A DNA stretch of 18,480 nt, from NCBI GenBank assembly GCA_035493595.1, contig DATJHZ010000309.1:1-18480 (forward strand). The letters run 5' to 3'. Position 1 is the first letter of the stretch; each line of letters starts with the position of its first letter. The DNA comes from DATCRE01 sp035493595. Lineage in GTDB: Bacteria > Bacteroidota > Bacteroidia > Cytophagales > Cyclobacteriaceae. Made by a program: the position numbers and the translations under genes. Under the pieces are notes generated by a model. That model did no database searches, was not told the DNA's origin, and was given only the letters and a program-made list of their open reading frames with translations. Positions 7,515-15,257 of this stretch are shown here, in pieces.

Positions 7515-8264
7515 ATGAATTGTATGAGCAACGTAACAAACAAAATCGTCATCGTAACAGGATCATCTAAAGGAATTGGGGCTGCTATTGCTAAAACACT
7601 TGCAAAGGCCGGAGCCTCTGTAGTGGTGAATTATGCTGGTGGAAAAGCTGCCGCCGAGCAGGTAGTAAATGAAATTACATCAGCGGGTGGTGTGGCCATC
7701 GCGATTCAAGCCGATGTAAGCAAGACTGAAGATGTGAAGAATCTCTTCATACAAACTATTTCTAAATTCGGTCGGGTAGATGTGTTGGTAAACAATGCCG
7801 GCATAATGATTAACAAATTAATTGCCGACACTACCGATGAAGAATTTACAAAACAGTTCGACATCAATGTGAAAGGTGTATTCAACACATTACGCGAAGC
7901 TGCTACTCAACTGGCTGACAATGGAAGCATCATCAACTTTTCAACTTCTGTAAATCGTATTATGTTACCAACGTATGGAACCTATGTGGCTACTAAAGCT
8001 GCTGTTGAACAACTGACAAGAGTATTTGCAAAAGAAGTTGGAAAACGAAACATCAATGTCAATTCAATTTCTCCAGGTCCTACTAATACTGAATTGTTTG
8101 TAAACGGTAAGTCAGAAGAAACCATTAAAAGATTAGCATCGCTCTCCGCTTTCAACAGAATTGGCGAGCCTCAGGATATTGCCGAAGTAGTATTATTCCT
8201 CGCCAGTGATCAAGCCAAATGGATCAGCGCACAAAACATTGGTGTGAACGGAGCAATGGCTTAA
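7515..8264 (+). CDS. SDR family NAD(P)-dependent oxidoreductase (first of two paralogs)
   Basis: This 249-residue classical short-chain dehydrogenase has the cofactor motif TGSSKGIG (residues 15-22), the NNAG motif after VDVLV, a catalytic Ser in NFSTSV (143 or 145), Tyr157 and Lys161 (YVATK), and the PGP loop. A Tyr-Ala-Gly stretch rather than Asp follows the second strand, as in NADP-preferring members; that preference is inference. A second ATG at 7524 (MSNVTNK) is an equally good start and fits relatives better. The substrate is unknown: similar proteins are annotated as glucose 1-dehydrogenase-like or 3-oxoacyl reductase-like. It lies 106 bases after the AraC gene and 113 bases before a paralog. 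The C-terminus GVNGAMA replaces the common DGG motif. Confidence 0.92.
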   Translation: MNCMSNVTNKIVIVTGSSKGIGAAIAKTLAKAGASVVVNYAGGKAAAEQVVNEITSAGGVAIAIQADVSKTEDVKNLFIQTISKFGRVDVLVNNAGIMINKLIADTTDEEFTKQFDINVKGVFNTLREAATQLADNGSIINFSTSVNRIMLPTYGTYVATKAAVEQLTRVFAKEVGKRNINVNSISPGPTNTELFVNGKSEETIKRLASLSAFNRIGEPQDIAEVVLFLASDQAKWISAQNIGVNGAMA

Positions 8265-8377
8265 AATAAAATTCCGCTGATTCTTTTTTAAAATTAAACC
8301 AATCATTCACAAAAATTTAATGGTGGTATTAGCCATCGTGGTACACTATTGTCAAAACATTTTTAAAAACTAAAATC

Positions 8378-9130
8378 ATGAACTCATTACATAACAAAGT
8401 TGCTCTTATCACCGGTTCTGCAAGAGGTTTGGGCAAAGCTATTGCAGAACGTTATGCCGCACTTGGTGCCAACATCGTCATCAATTATTCCAGGGACAAA
8501 GCATCTGCTGAAGAAGTGGCGAAAAATATTACTGCAATGGGGGTTAAAGTGATTGCCATACAAGCCGATGTCACTAAAGTAAAAGAAGTTGAAAGGTTGT
8601 TCGTAGAGGCGAAGAAGGTTTTTGGTAAAATAGATATTGTTGTGGCCAACGCTGGTATAGAACTTATCCAGGTACCTGTAACTGATTTTACGGAAGAACA
8701 ATTTGACAGGGTGTTTTCGATCAACGTTAAAGGATCATACTTCACGTTACAACAAGCTGCTAAAGAGATTGCCGATAAAGGAAGAATCATTTATATATCA
8801 TCAAGCACTACTACATCGCCAGTTCCAGGCATGGCAGTTTATGGCGGCAGTAAAACAACTCCAAAATATTTAGTCGAAATACTGGCAAAAGAAATAGGTC
8901 ATAAAGGTGTTACAGTAAATTCTATTATTCCAGGCCCAGTGGAAAACACAGGTGTGTTTGTTGAGATGCAAAAAGAAGATCCGTTTTACAAAGAGCTTTT
9001 AAATGGCTCACCTATGGGAAGATTAACAACCGTTGATGATGTTGCTGATGTAGCAGAATTTTTCGCCAGTGATCTTTCAGGATTTATATCTGGACAACAT
9101 CTGCTGGTTAACGGTGGATCACAGTACTAA
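8378..9130 (+). CDS. SDR family NAD(P)-dependent oxidoreductase (second paralog)
   Basis: This 250-residue short-chain dehydrogenase is clearly related to the gene just upstream (same length, NYS/NYA after the second strand, AIQADV, INVKG). It has TGSARGLG (residues 13-20), a catalytic Ser in ISSSTTT, Tyr155 and Lys159 (YGGSK), and the C-terminal VNGG. The usual NNAG is ANAG here, with Ala in place of the first Asn, a variant seen in some active SDRs. The substrate loop after PGP (VENTGVFVEMQKEDP) differs from the paralog, which suggests a different substrate. No terminator separates the two SDR genes, so they may form one unit under the upstream AraC regulator. Confidence 0.92.
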   Translation: MNSLHNKVALITGSARGLGKAIAERYAALGANIVINYSRDKASAEEVAKNITAMGVKVIAIQADVTKVKEVERLFVEAKKVFGKIDIVVANAGIELIQVPVTDFTEEQFDRVFSINVKGSYFTLQQAAKEIADKGRIIYISSSTTTSPVPGMAVYGGSKTTPKYLVEILAKEIGHKGVTVNSIIPGPVENTGVFVEMQKEDPFYKELLNGSPMGRLTTVDDVADVAEFFASDLSGFISGQHLLVNGGSQY

Positions 9131-9183
9131 GAGTGACGAATCTTTATCAAATTAAAAACACCAATCAAATAGTAAGGTTTAAA

Positions 9184-9208
9184 GGATGAGAAGTAAATAT
9201 TCTCATCC
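9184..9208. terminator. Hairpin between convergent SDR and DUF2214 genes
   Basis: Arms 9184-9192 and 9200-9208 form a perfect 9-bp stem (GGATGAGAA) with a 7-base loop. It lies 53 bases after the SDR stop. The right arm covers the last codons and the stop of the convergent DUF2214 gene. Neither side has a long T run, so it is a weak or structural element. Confidence 0.45.
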
Positions 9209-9649
9209 AAAAAATCCAACACCTCTTGACATCAGTCCTGCTAATAACGGTATAATAAAAAGCAGTGTTAACTCAAGACGAAGCATCCAGAATACAGCTT
9301 TCGGAATTGCGACTGATTCCGATTGATTTCCTTTTCTGTTTTTAATAAAGAAGACGGTTGGGTAGATCGACAGCAATCCAACTAATATAAAGCAGGTAAG
9401 CTTGGTATGAAAGATCCAGTTCTTTGTATAATAAATTGAAGGCTTGCCAAAACTCCCAAGCCATAATGTAAGCCCGGCAGTTACCAACACAACAGCAGCT
9501 ATTCCATATACAGCATCAATTCGTGCAAGCTTACCAATCTCAGCCCGCGTTAATTCTTTTTTGAGCAGCATGTGTTCTGACACCAGTGTACCAACGATAG
9601 TGAAAATACTGACGAAGTGAATGTATCGTAAAAAAAGTTCTATTGTCAT
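9203..9649 (-). CDS. DUF2214 family membrane protein
   Basis: This 148-residue protein has four predicted membrane helices. The conserved start LRYIHFVSIFTIVGTLVSEHMLL is followed by the cytoplasmic stretch KKELTRAEIGKLARIDAVYG, then helices at about residues 46-63, 79-98 and 117-138, and the end RGVGFFG. These are the marks of the DUF2214 family, whose function is unknown. His10 in the first helix and Glu25-His26 at its end are conserved-looking polar residues in or near the membrane. I chose the ATG at 9649 because it places the conserved helix at the N-terminus; an in-frame ATG at 9685 would add a polar 12-residue extension. It is convergent with the SDR pair. Confidence 0.87.
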   Translation of the reverse strand: MTIELFLRYIHFVSIFTIVGTLVSEHMLLKKELTRAEIGKLARIDAVYGIAAVVLVTAGLTLWLGSFGKPSIYYTKNWIFHTKLTCFILVGLLSIYPTVFFIKNRKGNQSESVAIPKAVFWMLRLELTLLFIIPLLAGLMSRGVGFFG

Positions 9650-9781
9650 ACTTAAATACGTTTGCCTATAAGTAAAACTATACATTCAATTCGATACATG
9701 AAAATATACCGTCACCAAAATCTAAGGCGAATCAGATTTAATTTCATAGATCCGAGTATGACAATTCGAAATAAAAACTTT

Positions 9782-10267
9782 TTACTTCTTTGGATGATTG
9801 CTGCTGAATGAATCTCTGAACATCTTCCATCCTCTTTCAGTTTTCTTCCATAGTACCAGAAATTTTCCATCATCAAACATTACATTGTTAGCATCAAATG
9901 ATTGCCACAGTCCTTCTTCAGTAACAAAATTTTCTCCATCTCCATAGACAGCAGTAGTTATAAACTTACCGTTCCTAAGTCCAAACTGCTTATAAGCCAT
10001 GGTAAAGAAAGTTCTGGGTGCTTCAGTACCGCACATAGCGGGCGCATCAGGAGGCATGATGCAACAATCTTTGGCATAACGATCAATGAAGATAGACGAA
10101 TCACCTTTTGCAAAAGACTCAAAATAAATAGCATTGCTTTCTGCTATAGCTTTTTTGGCTTCATCTAAACTTGTAGTTATACCGCCATCCAATGGTCGGT
10201 TGCATTCATAAAATGAAAATGATGCCGTTAGTAATCCCATGACGAGGCCTATCGTGTTTCTGTTCAT
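9782..10267 (-). CDS. Exported SnoaL-like / DUF4440 protein
   Basis: This 161-residue protein starts with a signal-like segment (residues 5-19 hydrophobic). Cys22 in the FYEC context is not a standard lipobox, so either a cleaved signal or a relaxed lipoprotein is possible. The rest is a single NTF2/SnoaL-like domain of the YybH/DUF4440 kind: a first helix LDEAKKAIAESNAIYFESFAK, then GDSSIFIDRYAKDCCIMPP, a helix RTFFTMAYKQFG, and the last strands KFLVLWKKTERGWKMFRDSF. A Cys-Cys pair sits at the strand before MPP. The function is unknown. A good promoter precedes it (10311-10339), so it is transcribed independently of the AraC gene upstream. Confidence 0.85.
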   Translation of the reverse strand: MNRNTIGLVMGLLTASFSFYECNRPLDGGITTSLDEAKKAIAESNAIYFESFAKGDSSIFIDRYAKDCCIMPPDAPAMCGTEAPRTFFTMAYKQFGLRNGKFITTAVYGDGENFVTEEGLWQSFDANNVMFDDGKFLVLWKKTERGWKMFRDSFSSNHPKK

Positions 10268-10310
10268 ATTGTTTTGTAGTTAAGTTGAAAAATTAATTTC
10301 GTAACAGAAG

Positions 10311-10339
10311 CAAAACTACTGCGACGGTAATTCTTCAAA
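10311..10339 (-). promoter_or_regulatory. Bacteroidota-type promoter for the exported SnoaL-like gene
   Basis: On the minus strand TTTG (10339-10336) is followed after 17 bases by TAGTTTTG (10318-10311), a full match to TAnnTTTG. The expected start lies about 35-40 bases before the ATG at 10267. Spacing 17 is at the short end of the known range. Confidence 0.6.
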
Positions 10340-10359
10340 TTGTACAAATCGGAACAATC

Positions 10360-11175
10360 TTATTTTGTCGTGAGCACCTGCGTAACCGGGGAAAGTTCAG
10401 GTGAATATGATGAAGGGGTAAGACCAGTAAATGATTTGAATTCGCGGATGAAATGTGATTGATCAAAATAACCACACTCGTAAGCAATGGATGTTAACGA
10501 TGCATCTTTCTTATGGATAAGCTTGAGGCTATTTTGAAAGCGATTGATCTTACTATATAATTTAGGAGTAACGCCGGTGTACTGTAAGAATAATTTCTGG
10601 AGATAACGTGGCGTGATATCATATTGTGTTGCCACAGTCTCCACCGGATTAGCTGAGTTGCTGATTTTTAAATCATCAACAATTTTACCAACCATGGCAA
10701 TCTTGTCAGACTTTCTTTTTTGTGCTGATAAGCGTTGCAATAAAAAACTTTCGATAAGATCAATTCGCTTTCTCTGTTCTGTTAAGTCAATGAGTCTGGC
10801 ATGCAACGTATTTGCTGCATCACCCAGAAGATCACGCAAGTCAGCAATCTGATCATTAAACTCCCAAACTTCTTCATCAAAAAAATAAGCAGCGGTGTGA
10901 GGCAGAAGTCTGATTCCTAACATGCTATTTTTACCTTTCGATTGAATGGCTAGTGGCTTGGTGATCTGTCCCCAGAGTTCGACTGGTGGCGTCTTATGAA
11001 ATTTATTATTAATCTCTGATTTCCAAATTCCTTGGCCGAGATTAAAAATAATTTCCATGTTACCGACAGGAAAGACGGTGTCATCATACTCAACATGACT
11101 CTCTGATTCAAATACGTAGTAGCATTTTACGTATGGTCTTAATCTCTCATCAGGTGCGATCTCAGTGTACTTCAT
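10360..11175 (-). CDS. AraC family regulator with DUF6597-like N-terminal domain
   Basis: This 271-residue regulator begins MKYTEIAPDERLRPYVKCYYVFES. That start, with FPVGNMEIIFNLG and ELWGQITKP, is typical of the DUF6597-type sensing domain. The C-terminal AraC HTH runs from about residue 165; ASLTSIAYECGYFDQSHF followed by IREFKSFTGLTPSSYSP is the second helix-turn-helix. The target is unknown. The nearest minus-strand gene downstream is the exported SnoaL-like protein, which has its own promoter and could be controlled by it. The start at 11175 is set by the conserved N-terminus. The terminator of the upstream coiled-coil gene isolates it from read-through. Confidence 0.93.
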   Translation of the reverse strand: MKYTEIAPDERLRPYVKCYYVFESESHVEYDDTVFPVGNMEIIFNLGQGIWKSEINNKFHKTPPVELWGQITKPLAIQSKGKNSMLGIRLLPHTAAYFFDEEVWEFNDQIADLRDLLGDAANTLHARLIDLTEQRKRIDLIESFLLQRLSAQKRKSDKIAMVGKIVDDLKISNSANPVETVATQYDITPRYLQKLFLQYTGVTPKLYSKINRFQNSLKLIHKKDASLTSIAYECGYFDQSHFIREFKSFTGLTPSSYSPELSPVTQVLTTK

Positions 11176-11234
11176 GTAAATAAGAGAATACGAAATACCA
11201 ATAATTGGGTTTCATTGGAATTCCTTTGACGGAG

Positions 11235-11266
11235 AAAAAAGCGCACGGATCTTTAACATCCGTGCG
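11235..11266 (-). terminator. Rho-independent terminator of the coiled-coil gene
   Basis: On the minus strand, arms 11266-11258 and 11250-11242 form a perfect 9-bp GC-rich stem (CGCACGGAT) with a 7-base loop. One C and six T (11240-11235) follow. It begins 11 bases after the stop of the 80-residue gene. Confidence 0.88.
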
Positions 11267-11277
11267 TGGTAGGAAAA

Positions 11278-11520
11278 TTATTTCTTCAACAGCTTTAAAA
11301 TTGCCTGTTGATTCTTAACTATCAAATCAAGTGTCTTTTGATTTTTTAAAATAGCCTTTTGGTTTTTGATGATCTCTTTCTGATTGGTAAGAATTGACCG
11401 TTGATTCTCTTTCACCGTTTTCTGATTGTCAACGATGGTCATCTGATTGGTTTTAATAGCGCCCTGATTTTTCAGAATTGATTCCTGATTTTTAATAACG
11501 GGTTTATTGTTTTCAGCCAT
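11278..11520 (-). CDS. Small heptad-repeat coiled-coil protein with Asn-Gln in every repeat
   Basis: This 80-residue cytosolic protein is almost one continuous heptad array. Nine copies of the pattern hydrophobic-x-x-Asn-Gln-x-x are present; Asn falls at residues 11, 18, 25, 32, 39, 46, 53, 60 and 70. If Ile/Val/Leu (8, 15, 22, 29...) is core position a, then every d position is Asn and every e position is Gln. The spacing is strictly seven until residue 60, where three extra residues (LDL) intervene. Lys dominates the outer positions. There is no signal peptide, Cys or enzyme motif. Its own promoter and terminator mark it as a real single gene. The function is unknown; an oligomeric rod, probably trimeric, is inferred from the Asn-at-d pattern. 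Confidence 0.82.
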   Translation of the reverse strand: MAENNKPVIKNQESILKNQGAIKTNQMTIVDNQKTVKENQRSILTNQKEIIKNQKAILKNQKTLDLIVKNQQAILKLLKK

Positions 11521-11573
11521 TTTATTTACAGTTTATTGGTTAGTAATAATTTTCTGCGTTAATGTGAATTATT

Positions 11574-11604
11574 TAAATGTATGCAATTTCATAGCCATTT
11601 CAAA
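11574..11604 (-). promoter_or_regulatory. Bacteroidota-type promoter for the coiled-coil gene
   Basis: On the minus strand TTTG (11604-11601) is followed after exactly 19 bases by TACATTTA (11581-11574), seven of eight matches to TAnnTTTG with the fixed positions in place except the last G. This gives a leader of about 45-50 bases before the ATG at 11520, A-rich and without a Shine-Dalgarno sequence. Confidence 0.6.
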
Positions 11605-11664
11605 TTCTGGGTCATCACAGCACCTAGTAAACACTAACATCTACGAGTTTTTATTAAGCTAATG

Positions 11665-12729
11665 TTATGGCTTGCCTGGAATTGTAGCGGCATTAATATC
11701 AGCCGGTGTAATTACTTCTGGCACAAAATCACGATCGATAAGTTCACTCATGGGTATCCGCTTTGTGAGCATTCCCATGGTGATTCCCATATCCTGAATC
11801 ATTTGCAGATCAGCATCAGTCGGTGTCAGGTTGACATAGCTTACGCGATGTGGATCGGCTGTGAGCACGTAGTTAAGAACTTTTTCATCCTGACGATAAT
11901 ACGGTGATACTAATTTTGCAGCTTCAGCCCGATGTGTTTCTGCCCAAGCACCAGAAGCTGCAATGCCTCTTACCAAATCCTGAACAATCTCAGGATTACT
12001 TTTGATCAGATCTTCATGAACAACCAACGCGCATGAAATAAAGTTAGGCCAAATATCTCGGGCATAATAAAGCACACGACCAATACCATCAAGTTCTGCT
12101 TTTGCACAAAAAGGTTCGCCAACAAAATATCCATCAATCGCACCCGATGCAAGTGATGTAGGCATATCAGGTGGTGGCAATACTACGAACGTGATATCCT
12201 CTTGTGCCATGCCATAGTCAGTCATTAGTTTATGCATAACAAAATTCTGATTGCTGAACGGACTTGGTATTGCTACTTTCTTGCCTTTAAGATCTAACAA
12301 GCTTCGGATTTTGCTAAACTTACCAACCACAATTTCAGAACCATCGCGATGGCCTAAATAACAAATCTTTACAGGTACTCCCTGTTCACGGAGTTTCATC
12401 GCCAGCGGAACAATCATAAATGTTGCCTGAATCTGCTTTGCTTCTAATGCACTTACTACTGTTGGGAAATCTGAAAATACACGTGAGTTGAAATTTGTAT
12501 TTGTCTGTGTGGTCTTGGATGCAAAATCTGTAACAGGACACGTGAGATGACACGTTACCGGCAGAAAGCCAATGGTAAGTTCGCGAGTTGCTTTTTTGTT
12601 TGATCCTTCATGAATTACATCACGTGCCGATGCAACACCGCTGCTGCTCCAGGGACGATAGCGAAGCAAGCCCAATACAGAGAGTATGAGAATTACGCCA
12701 ATTGTAAGCCGGGTAGCAGTTTCTTTCAT
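11665..12729 (-). CDS. ABC transporter substrate-binding protein, NitT/TauT (NrtA-like) family
   Basis: This 354-residue binding protein has an N-terminal membrane anchor or signal (residues 8-22), with no lipobox. The body is a NrtA/SsuA/CmpA-like fold: LTIGFLPVT starts domain 1, FPTVVSALEAKQIQATFM and KGKKVAIPSPFSNQNF follow, and LASGAIDGYFVGEP is the typical hinge and ligand segment. Family ligands include nitrate, bicarbonate, taurine and sulfonates; the ligand here cannot be named. A striking motif, Cys60-His61-Leu-Thr-Cys64-Pro, replaces the usual ligand-contact loop after the first strand. It is the last gene of the importer operon, 84 bases after the ATPase, with a TACATTTG box just upstream that may give it extra transcription. 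Confidence 0.9.
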   Translation of the reverse strand: MKETATRLTIGVILILSVLGLLRYRPWSSSGVASARDVIHEGSNKKATRELTIGFLPVTCHLTCPVTDFASKTTQTNTNFNSRVFSDFPTVVSALEAKQIQATFMIVPLAMKLREQGVPVKICYLGHRDGSEIVVGKFSKIRSLLDLKGKKVAIPSPFSNQNFVMHKLMTDYGMAQEDITFVVLPPPDMPTSLASGAIDGYFVGEPFCAKAELDGIGRVLYYARDIWPNFISCALVVHEDLIKSNPEIVQDLVRGIAASGAWAETHRAEAAKLVSPYYRQDEKVLNYVLTADPHRVSYVNLTPTDADLQMIQDMGITMGMLTKRIPMSELIDRDFVPEVITPADINAATIPGKP

Positions 12730-12742
12730 AACGATTCTATTT

Positions 12743-12750
12743 CAAATGTA
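12743..12750 (-). promoter_or_regulatory. Candidate internal -7 box before the binding-protein gene
   Basis: TACATTTG on the minus strand matches TAnnTTTG in full, 13 bases upstream of the ATG at 12729. No TTG is found 17-23 bases further upstream, so the promoter is incomplete or needs an activator. Confidence 0.3.
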
Positions 12751-12813
12751 ATTCATTTAAAATTCTGATGCTGTGGAGAAGTAATGGAATTTGTAACTCG
12801 GAAAATCTTGGTA

Positions 12814-13557
12814 CTAAATATCCGTGCCCGCCGTATTCAACCCCAGCTCGTGAAGTATTTCTTTCATCGCTTCAATAACAGCATGATCAGTAAGTCCTCT
12901 TGGCCGAGGCGATTCAATATGTAGCTCGCGACAAATTGTTGCGGGCCTTTTTGATAATACCAATACACGATCAGCAAGTTGTGCAGCTTCTTCAATATCG
13001 TGCGTAACAAAAACTACCGTGCGAGGTCTCTTCTCCAGAAGTCTGACTAACTCTCGTCTCATACGAAGTCGTGATTGATAATCGAGCGCAGAGAAGGGTT
13101 CATCCATCAACAAGATATCTGAATCACCTGCAAGAACACGCGCCAGTTCAGTTCGTTGACGCATACCACCTGAGAGTTGATGCGGATAATGATTTTCAAA
13201 ACCTTCCATGTGAATCAGCGCCATAAGTTCAGCCAATTCTTTTTCACGCTGCGATTTATCTTCAACCGGACGTAAGCCCATCGAAATATTTTCTAAAACA
13301 GTGAGCCATGGAAAAAGTCCGTCGTGTTGATACACTGTACGAATAATTCCTTGTCGTTGGATATCGCCGGAAGTTGGATTGATATGTCCTGATAATAAAT
13401 TTAACAGTGTTGTCTTGCCACAACCAGAAGGGCCCACCAATACAACAATCTCTCCTGGATTAACAACCAGATTTAAATCATTCAGAACAGATACAGCTCC
13501 GTAGCTATGCGAAACTTTTGTAAGTGCAAGTTGGCTTGCAGCGTTTTTATCTTTCAT
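12814..13557 (-). CDS. ABC transporter ATP-binding protein, NitT/TauT family
   Basis: This 247-residue ATPase has every expected element: Walker A GPSGCGKTT (residues 42-50), a Q-loop in TVYQHDGLFPWLTV, the signature LSGGMRQR, Walker B ILLMDEPFSALD and the switch His in VTHDIEEA. The HDGLFPWLTV segment is typical of SsuB/TauB/NrtD-type importers. The ATG at 13557 overlaps the end of the permease gene by 11 bases, which suggests translational coupling; an in-frame GTG at 13572 would add five residues. It energises uptake of the ligand delivered by the neighbouring binding protein. Confidence 0.95.
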   Translation of the reverse strand: MKDKNAASQLALTKVSHSYGAVSVLNDLNLVVNPGEIVVLVGPSGCGKTTLLNLLSGHINPTSGDIQRQGIIRTVYQHDGLFPWLTVLENISMGLRPVEDKSQREKELAELMALIHMEGFENHYPHQLSGGMRQRTELARVLAGDSDILLMDEPFSALDYQSRLRMRRELVRLLEKRPRTVVFVTHDIEEAAQLADRVLVLSKRPATICRELHIESPRPRGLTDHAVIEAMKEILHELGLNTAGTDI

Positions 13558-14314
13558 AGCCCCAACGTACACCTGGTAATTTTGTTAACTGTGCCAGCAA
13601 TCTATCAATACCCATACCTAACAAACCAATAACGATCATATAACATACAGCTGAATCCAGACGCAATCCGTTACGCGCTTCCCAGATACCGTAACCTAAA
13701 CCATCCTGACAACCCACCATCTCGGCAGCAACAATTACTACCCATGCAATGCCATAACTCACCCGTAGTGCTATAATTACTTGCGGCAGTACTGCAGGAA
13801 AAGTTACCTTGGTTAATAACTCGACACCCTTATAATGATAATCCTGTGCCACACGAAAATAGATACTGGGTATGGATGCTACAGCTACCATGGTTGCCAA
13901 TACCAATGGAAAAAAAGTAGCCATAAATATTAGAAAGATGGCGGGCTTATCGCCGATATGGAACCAAAGAATAGCAAATGGTATCCATGCCAACGGTGAA
14001 AGAAAACGAAAGAAGTTAAGCATCGGCACAAAAGCCTGTCGTGCATAAAGATGCTGACCCATCCATAAACCAATAGGAATACCTAACACTGCTGAGACAA
14101 CAAACCCAACTGCTACGCGCCATAGAGAAGCAATTATATCATTAAGTAAACGTCCGGCCACAAGCTCTTCCTGAAAACTGTTCAATACTGCTCCCGGTGA
14201 TGGCAGTGCGTAGGCCGGAAAAAGATCTGCATACGAGATTACAGACCAGAGCAATAATGCACCTGCAAGTACAATGATGGGTAAAAAGAACTGGAGAATT
14301 TTAGATTTGATCAT
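13547..14314 (-). CDS. ABC transporter permease, NitT/TauT family
   Basis: This 255-residue inner-membrane protein has about six helices: residues 9-27, 63-85, 99-119, 125-147, 185-202 and 219-242. The family landmarks are LPSPGAVLNSFQE after helix 1, GIPIGLWMG, FFRFLSPLAWIPFAILWFHIG, and the EAA-like coupling loop near KGVELLTKVTFPAVLPQVI. It is the first gene of the importer operon (permease, ATPase, binding protein), the reverse of the more common order with the binding protein first. The upstream region (14315-14471) contains no clear TAnnTTTG box. Confidence 0.94.
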   Translation of the reverse strand: MIKSKILQFFLPIIVLAGALLLWSVISYADLFPAYALPSPGAVLNSFQEELVAGRLLNDIIASLWRVAVGFVVSAVLGIPIGLWMGQHLYARQAFVPMLNFFRFLSPLAWIPFAILWFHIGDKPAIFLIFMATFFPLVLATMVAVASIPSIYFRVAQDYHYKGVELLTKVTFPAVLPQVIIALRVSYGIAWVVIVAAEMVGCQDGLGYGIWEARNGLRLDSAVCYMIVIGLLGMGIDRLLAQLTKLPGVRWGYER

Positions 14315-14405
14315 GCCTTGAATTATTTCTGCGTGATCCCAACGTCAGAATATAACATTGAAAGTTATGAAGAATACATCAGATGGTAAAACCAGACCGG
14401 CAATC

Positions 14406-14435
14406 TTGAAAGAACAAATTCATTTGTTCTTTCAA
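14406..14435. terminator. AT-rich hairpin between gpmA and the ABC operon
   Basis: Arms 14406-14419 and 14422-14435 are perfectly complementary over 14 bases (TTGAAAGAACAAAT), with an effective loop of four to six bases. It lies 36 bases after the gpmA stop on the minus strand. No long T run follows, so it may be a processing or mRNA-end element rather than a strong terminator. Confidence 0.5.
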
Positions 14436-14471
14436 TTTAACTTGAGAGCTAACGTATGCAGCGATCCAAAA

Positions 14472-15161
14472 CTACTTCAGGTAATAATGTTGTATTCTAT
14501 TCAACTGATCGTCCAATTCATAAATCAACGGAACACCTGTAGGTATTTCCAGGTTGGTAACTTCCTCATCTGTTAAATTGTCAATGTATTTGATCAGGGC
14601 TCGCAGGCTGTTACCATGGGCTGCAATAATTACTTTTTGATGGTTGCGCATAACGGGTATGATTGTTTCATTCCAGTATGGAAGTACCCGCTCCATCGTC
14701 TTGCTTAGATTTTCTGTTAAGGGCAGCTCACGTTCTGTTAAATGTTTATAGCGCAGATCGCGTCCAGGATAGCGTTCATCATCTTTTGTTATTGGTGGTG
14801 GATTTTCGTTTGGATCGCGCCTCCACTTATGAACTTGCTCTGCTCCATATTTAGCCGCGGTCTCAGCTTTGTTGAGTCCTTGCAATGCACCATAAAATCT
14901 CTCATTGAGTCGCCATGATTTTTGCACAGGCACCCAAAGCTGATCAAGTTCTTCGAGTATGATATCTAGTGTCTGGATAGCTCTCTTTAACACCGATGTA
15001 AATCCGGCATCAACAGTATATCCACGTTGCTTTAACAGAGCCCCAGCCTTTTTTGCCTGGGTGTAACCATTGTCAGAAAGGCCAACATCTGTCCAGCCCG
15101 TAAAACGATCTTCTTTATTCCAGACACTCTCACCGTGTCGTATCAGAATTAATTTTTGCAT
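14472..15161 (-). CDS. gpmA: 2,3-bisphosphoglycerate-dependent phosphoglycerate mutase
   Basis: This 229-residue enzyme interconverts 3- and 2-phosphoglycerate in glycolysis through a phosphohistidine. The catalytic RHGES motif has His9; Arg60 in LKRAIQT, Glu87 in LNERFYGALQG and His182 in AAHGNSLRAL complete the active site. NKEDRFTGWTDVGLS is the family signature, and PPPITKDDERYPGRD covers the active site. The length is the usual one for the dimeric or tetrameric bacterial enzyme. The gene is monocistronic on the minus strand, divergent from the DUF6929-like gene. Confidence 0.97.
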   Translation of the reverse strand: MQKLILIRHGESVWNKEDRFTGWTDVGLSDNGYTQAKKAGALLKQRGYTVDAGFTSVLKRAIQTLDIILEELDQLWVPVQKSWRLNERFYGALQGLNKAETAAKYGAEQVHKWRRDPNENPPPITKDDERYPGRDLRYKHLTERELPLTENLSKTMERVLPYWNETIIPVMRNHQKVIIAAHGNSLRALIKYIDNLTDEEVTNLEIPTGVPLIYELDDQLNRIQHYYLK

Positions 15162-15257
15162 ACTTTAATATAACGTTTATTTCCTTTGAAAGGATTAACC
15201 TTGCATTTAAGAAATTGAACTTACTTTACTGTGGTTTTATTAACGAAGTATTAACAG

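Noticed and set aside
11281..11499. 21-base periodic DNA that looks like a tandem repeat or CRISPR-like array
   Set aside because: The period is three times seven and is the in-frame echo of the protein heptads; copies vary at third positions and there are no unique spacers.
15183..15193. CCTTTGAAAGG palindrome between gpmA and the DUF6929-like gene
   Set aside because: Only five bases per arm; may be an operator but position and length do not support a call.
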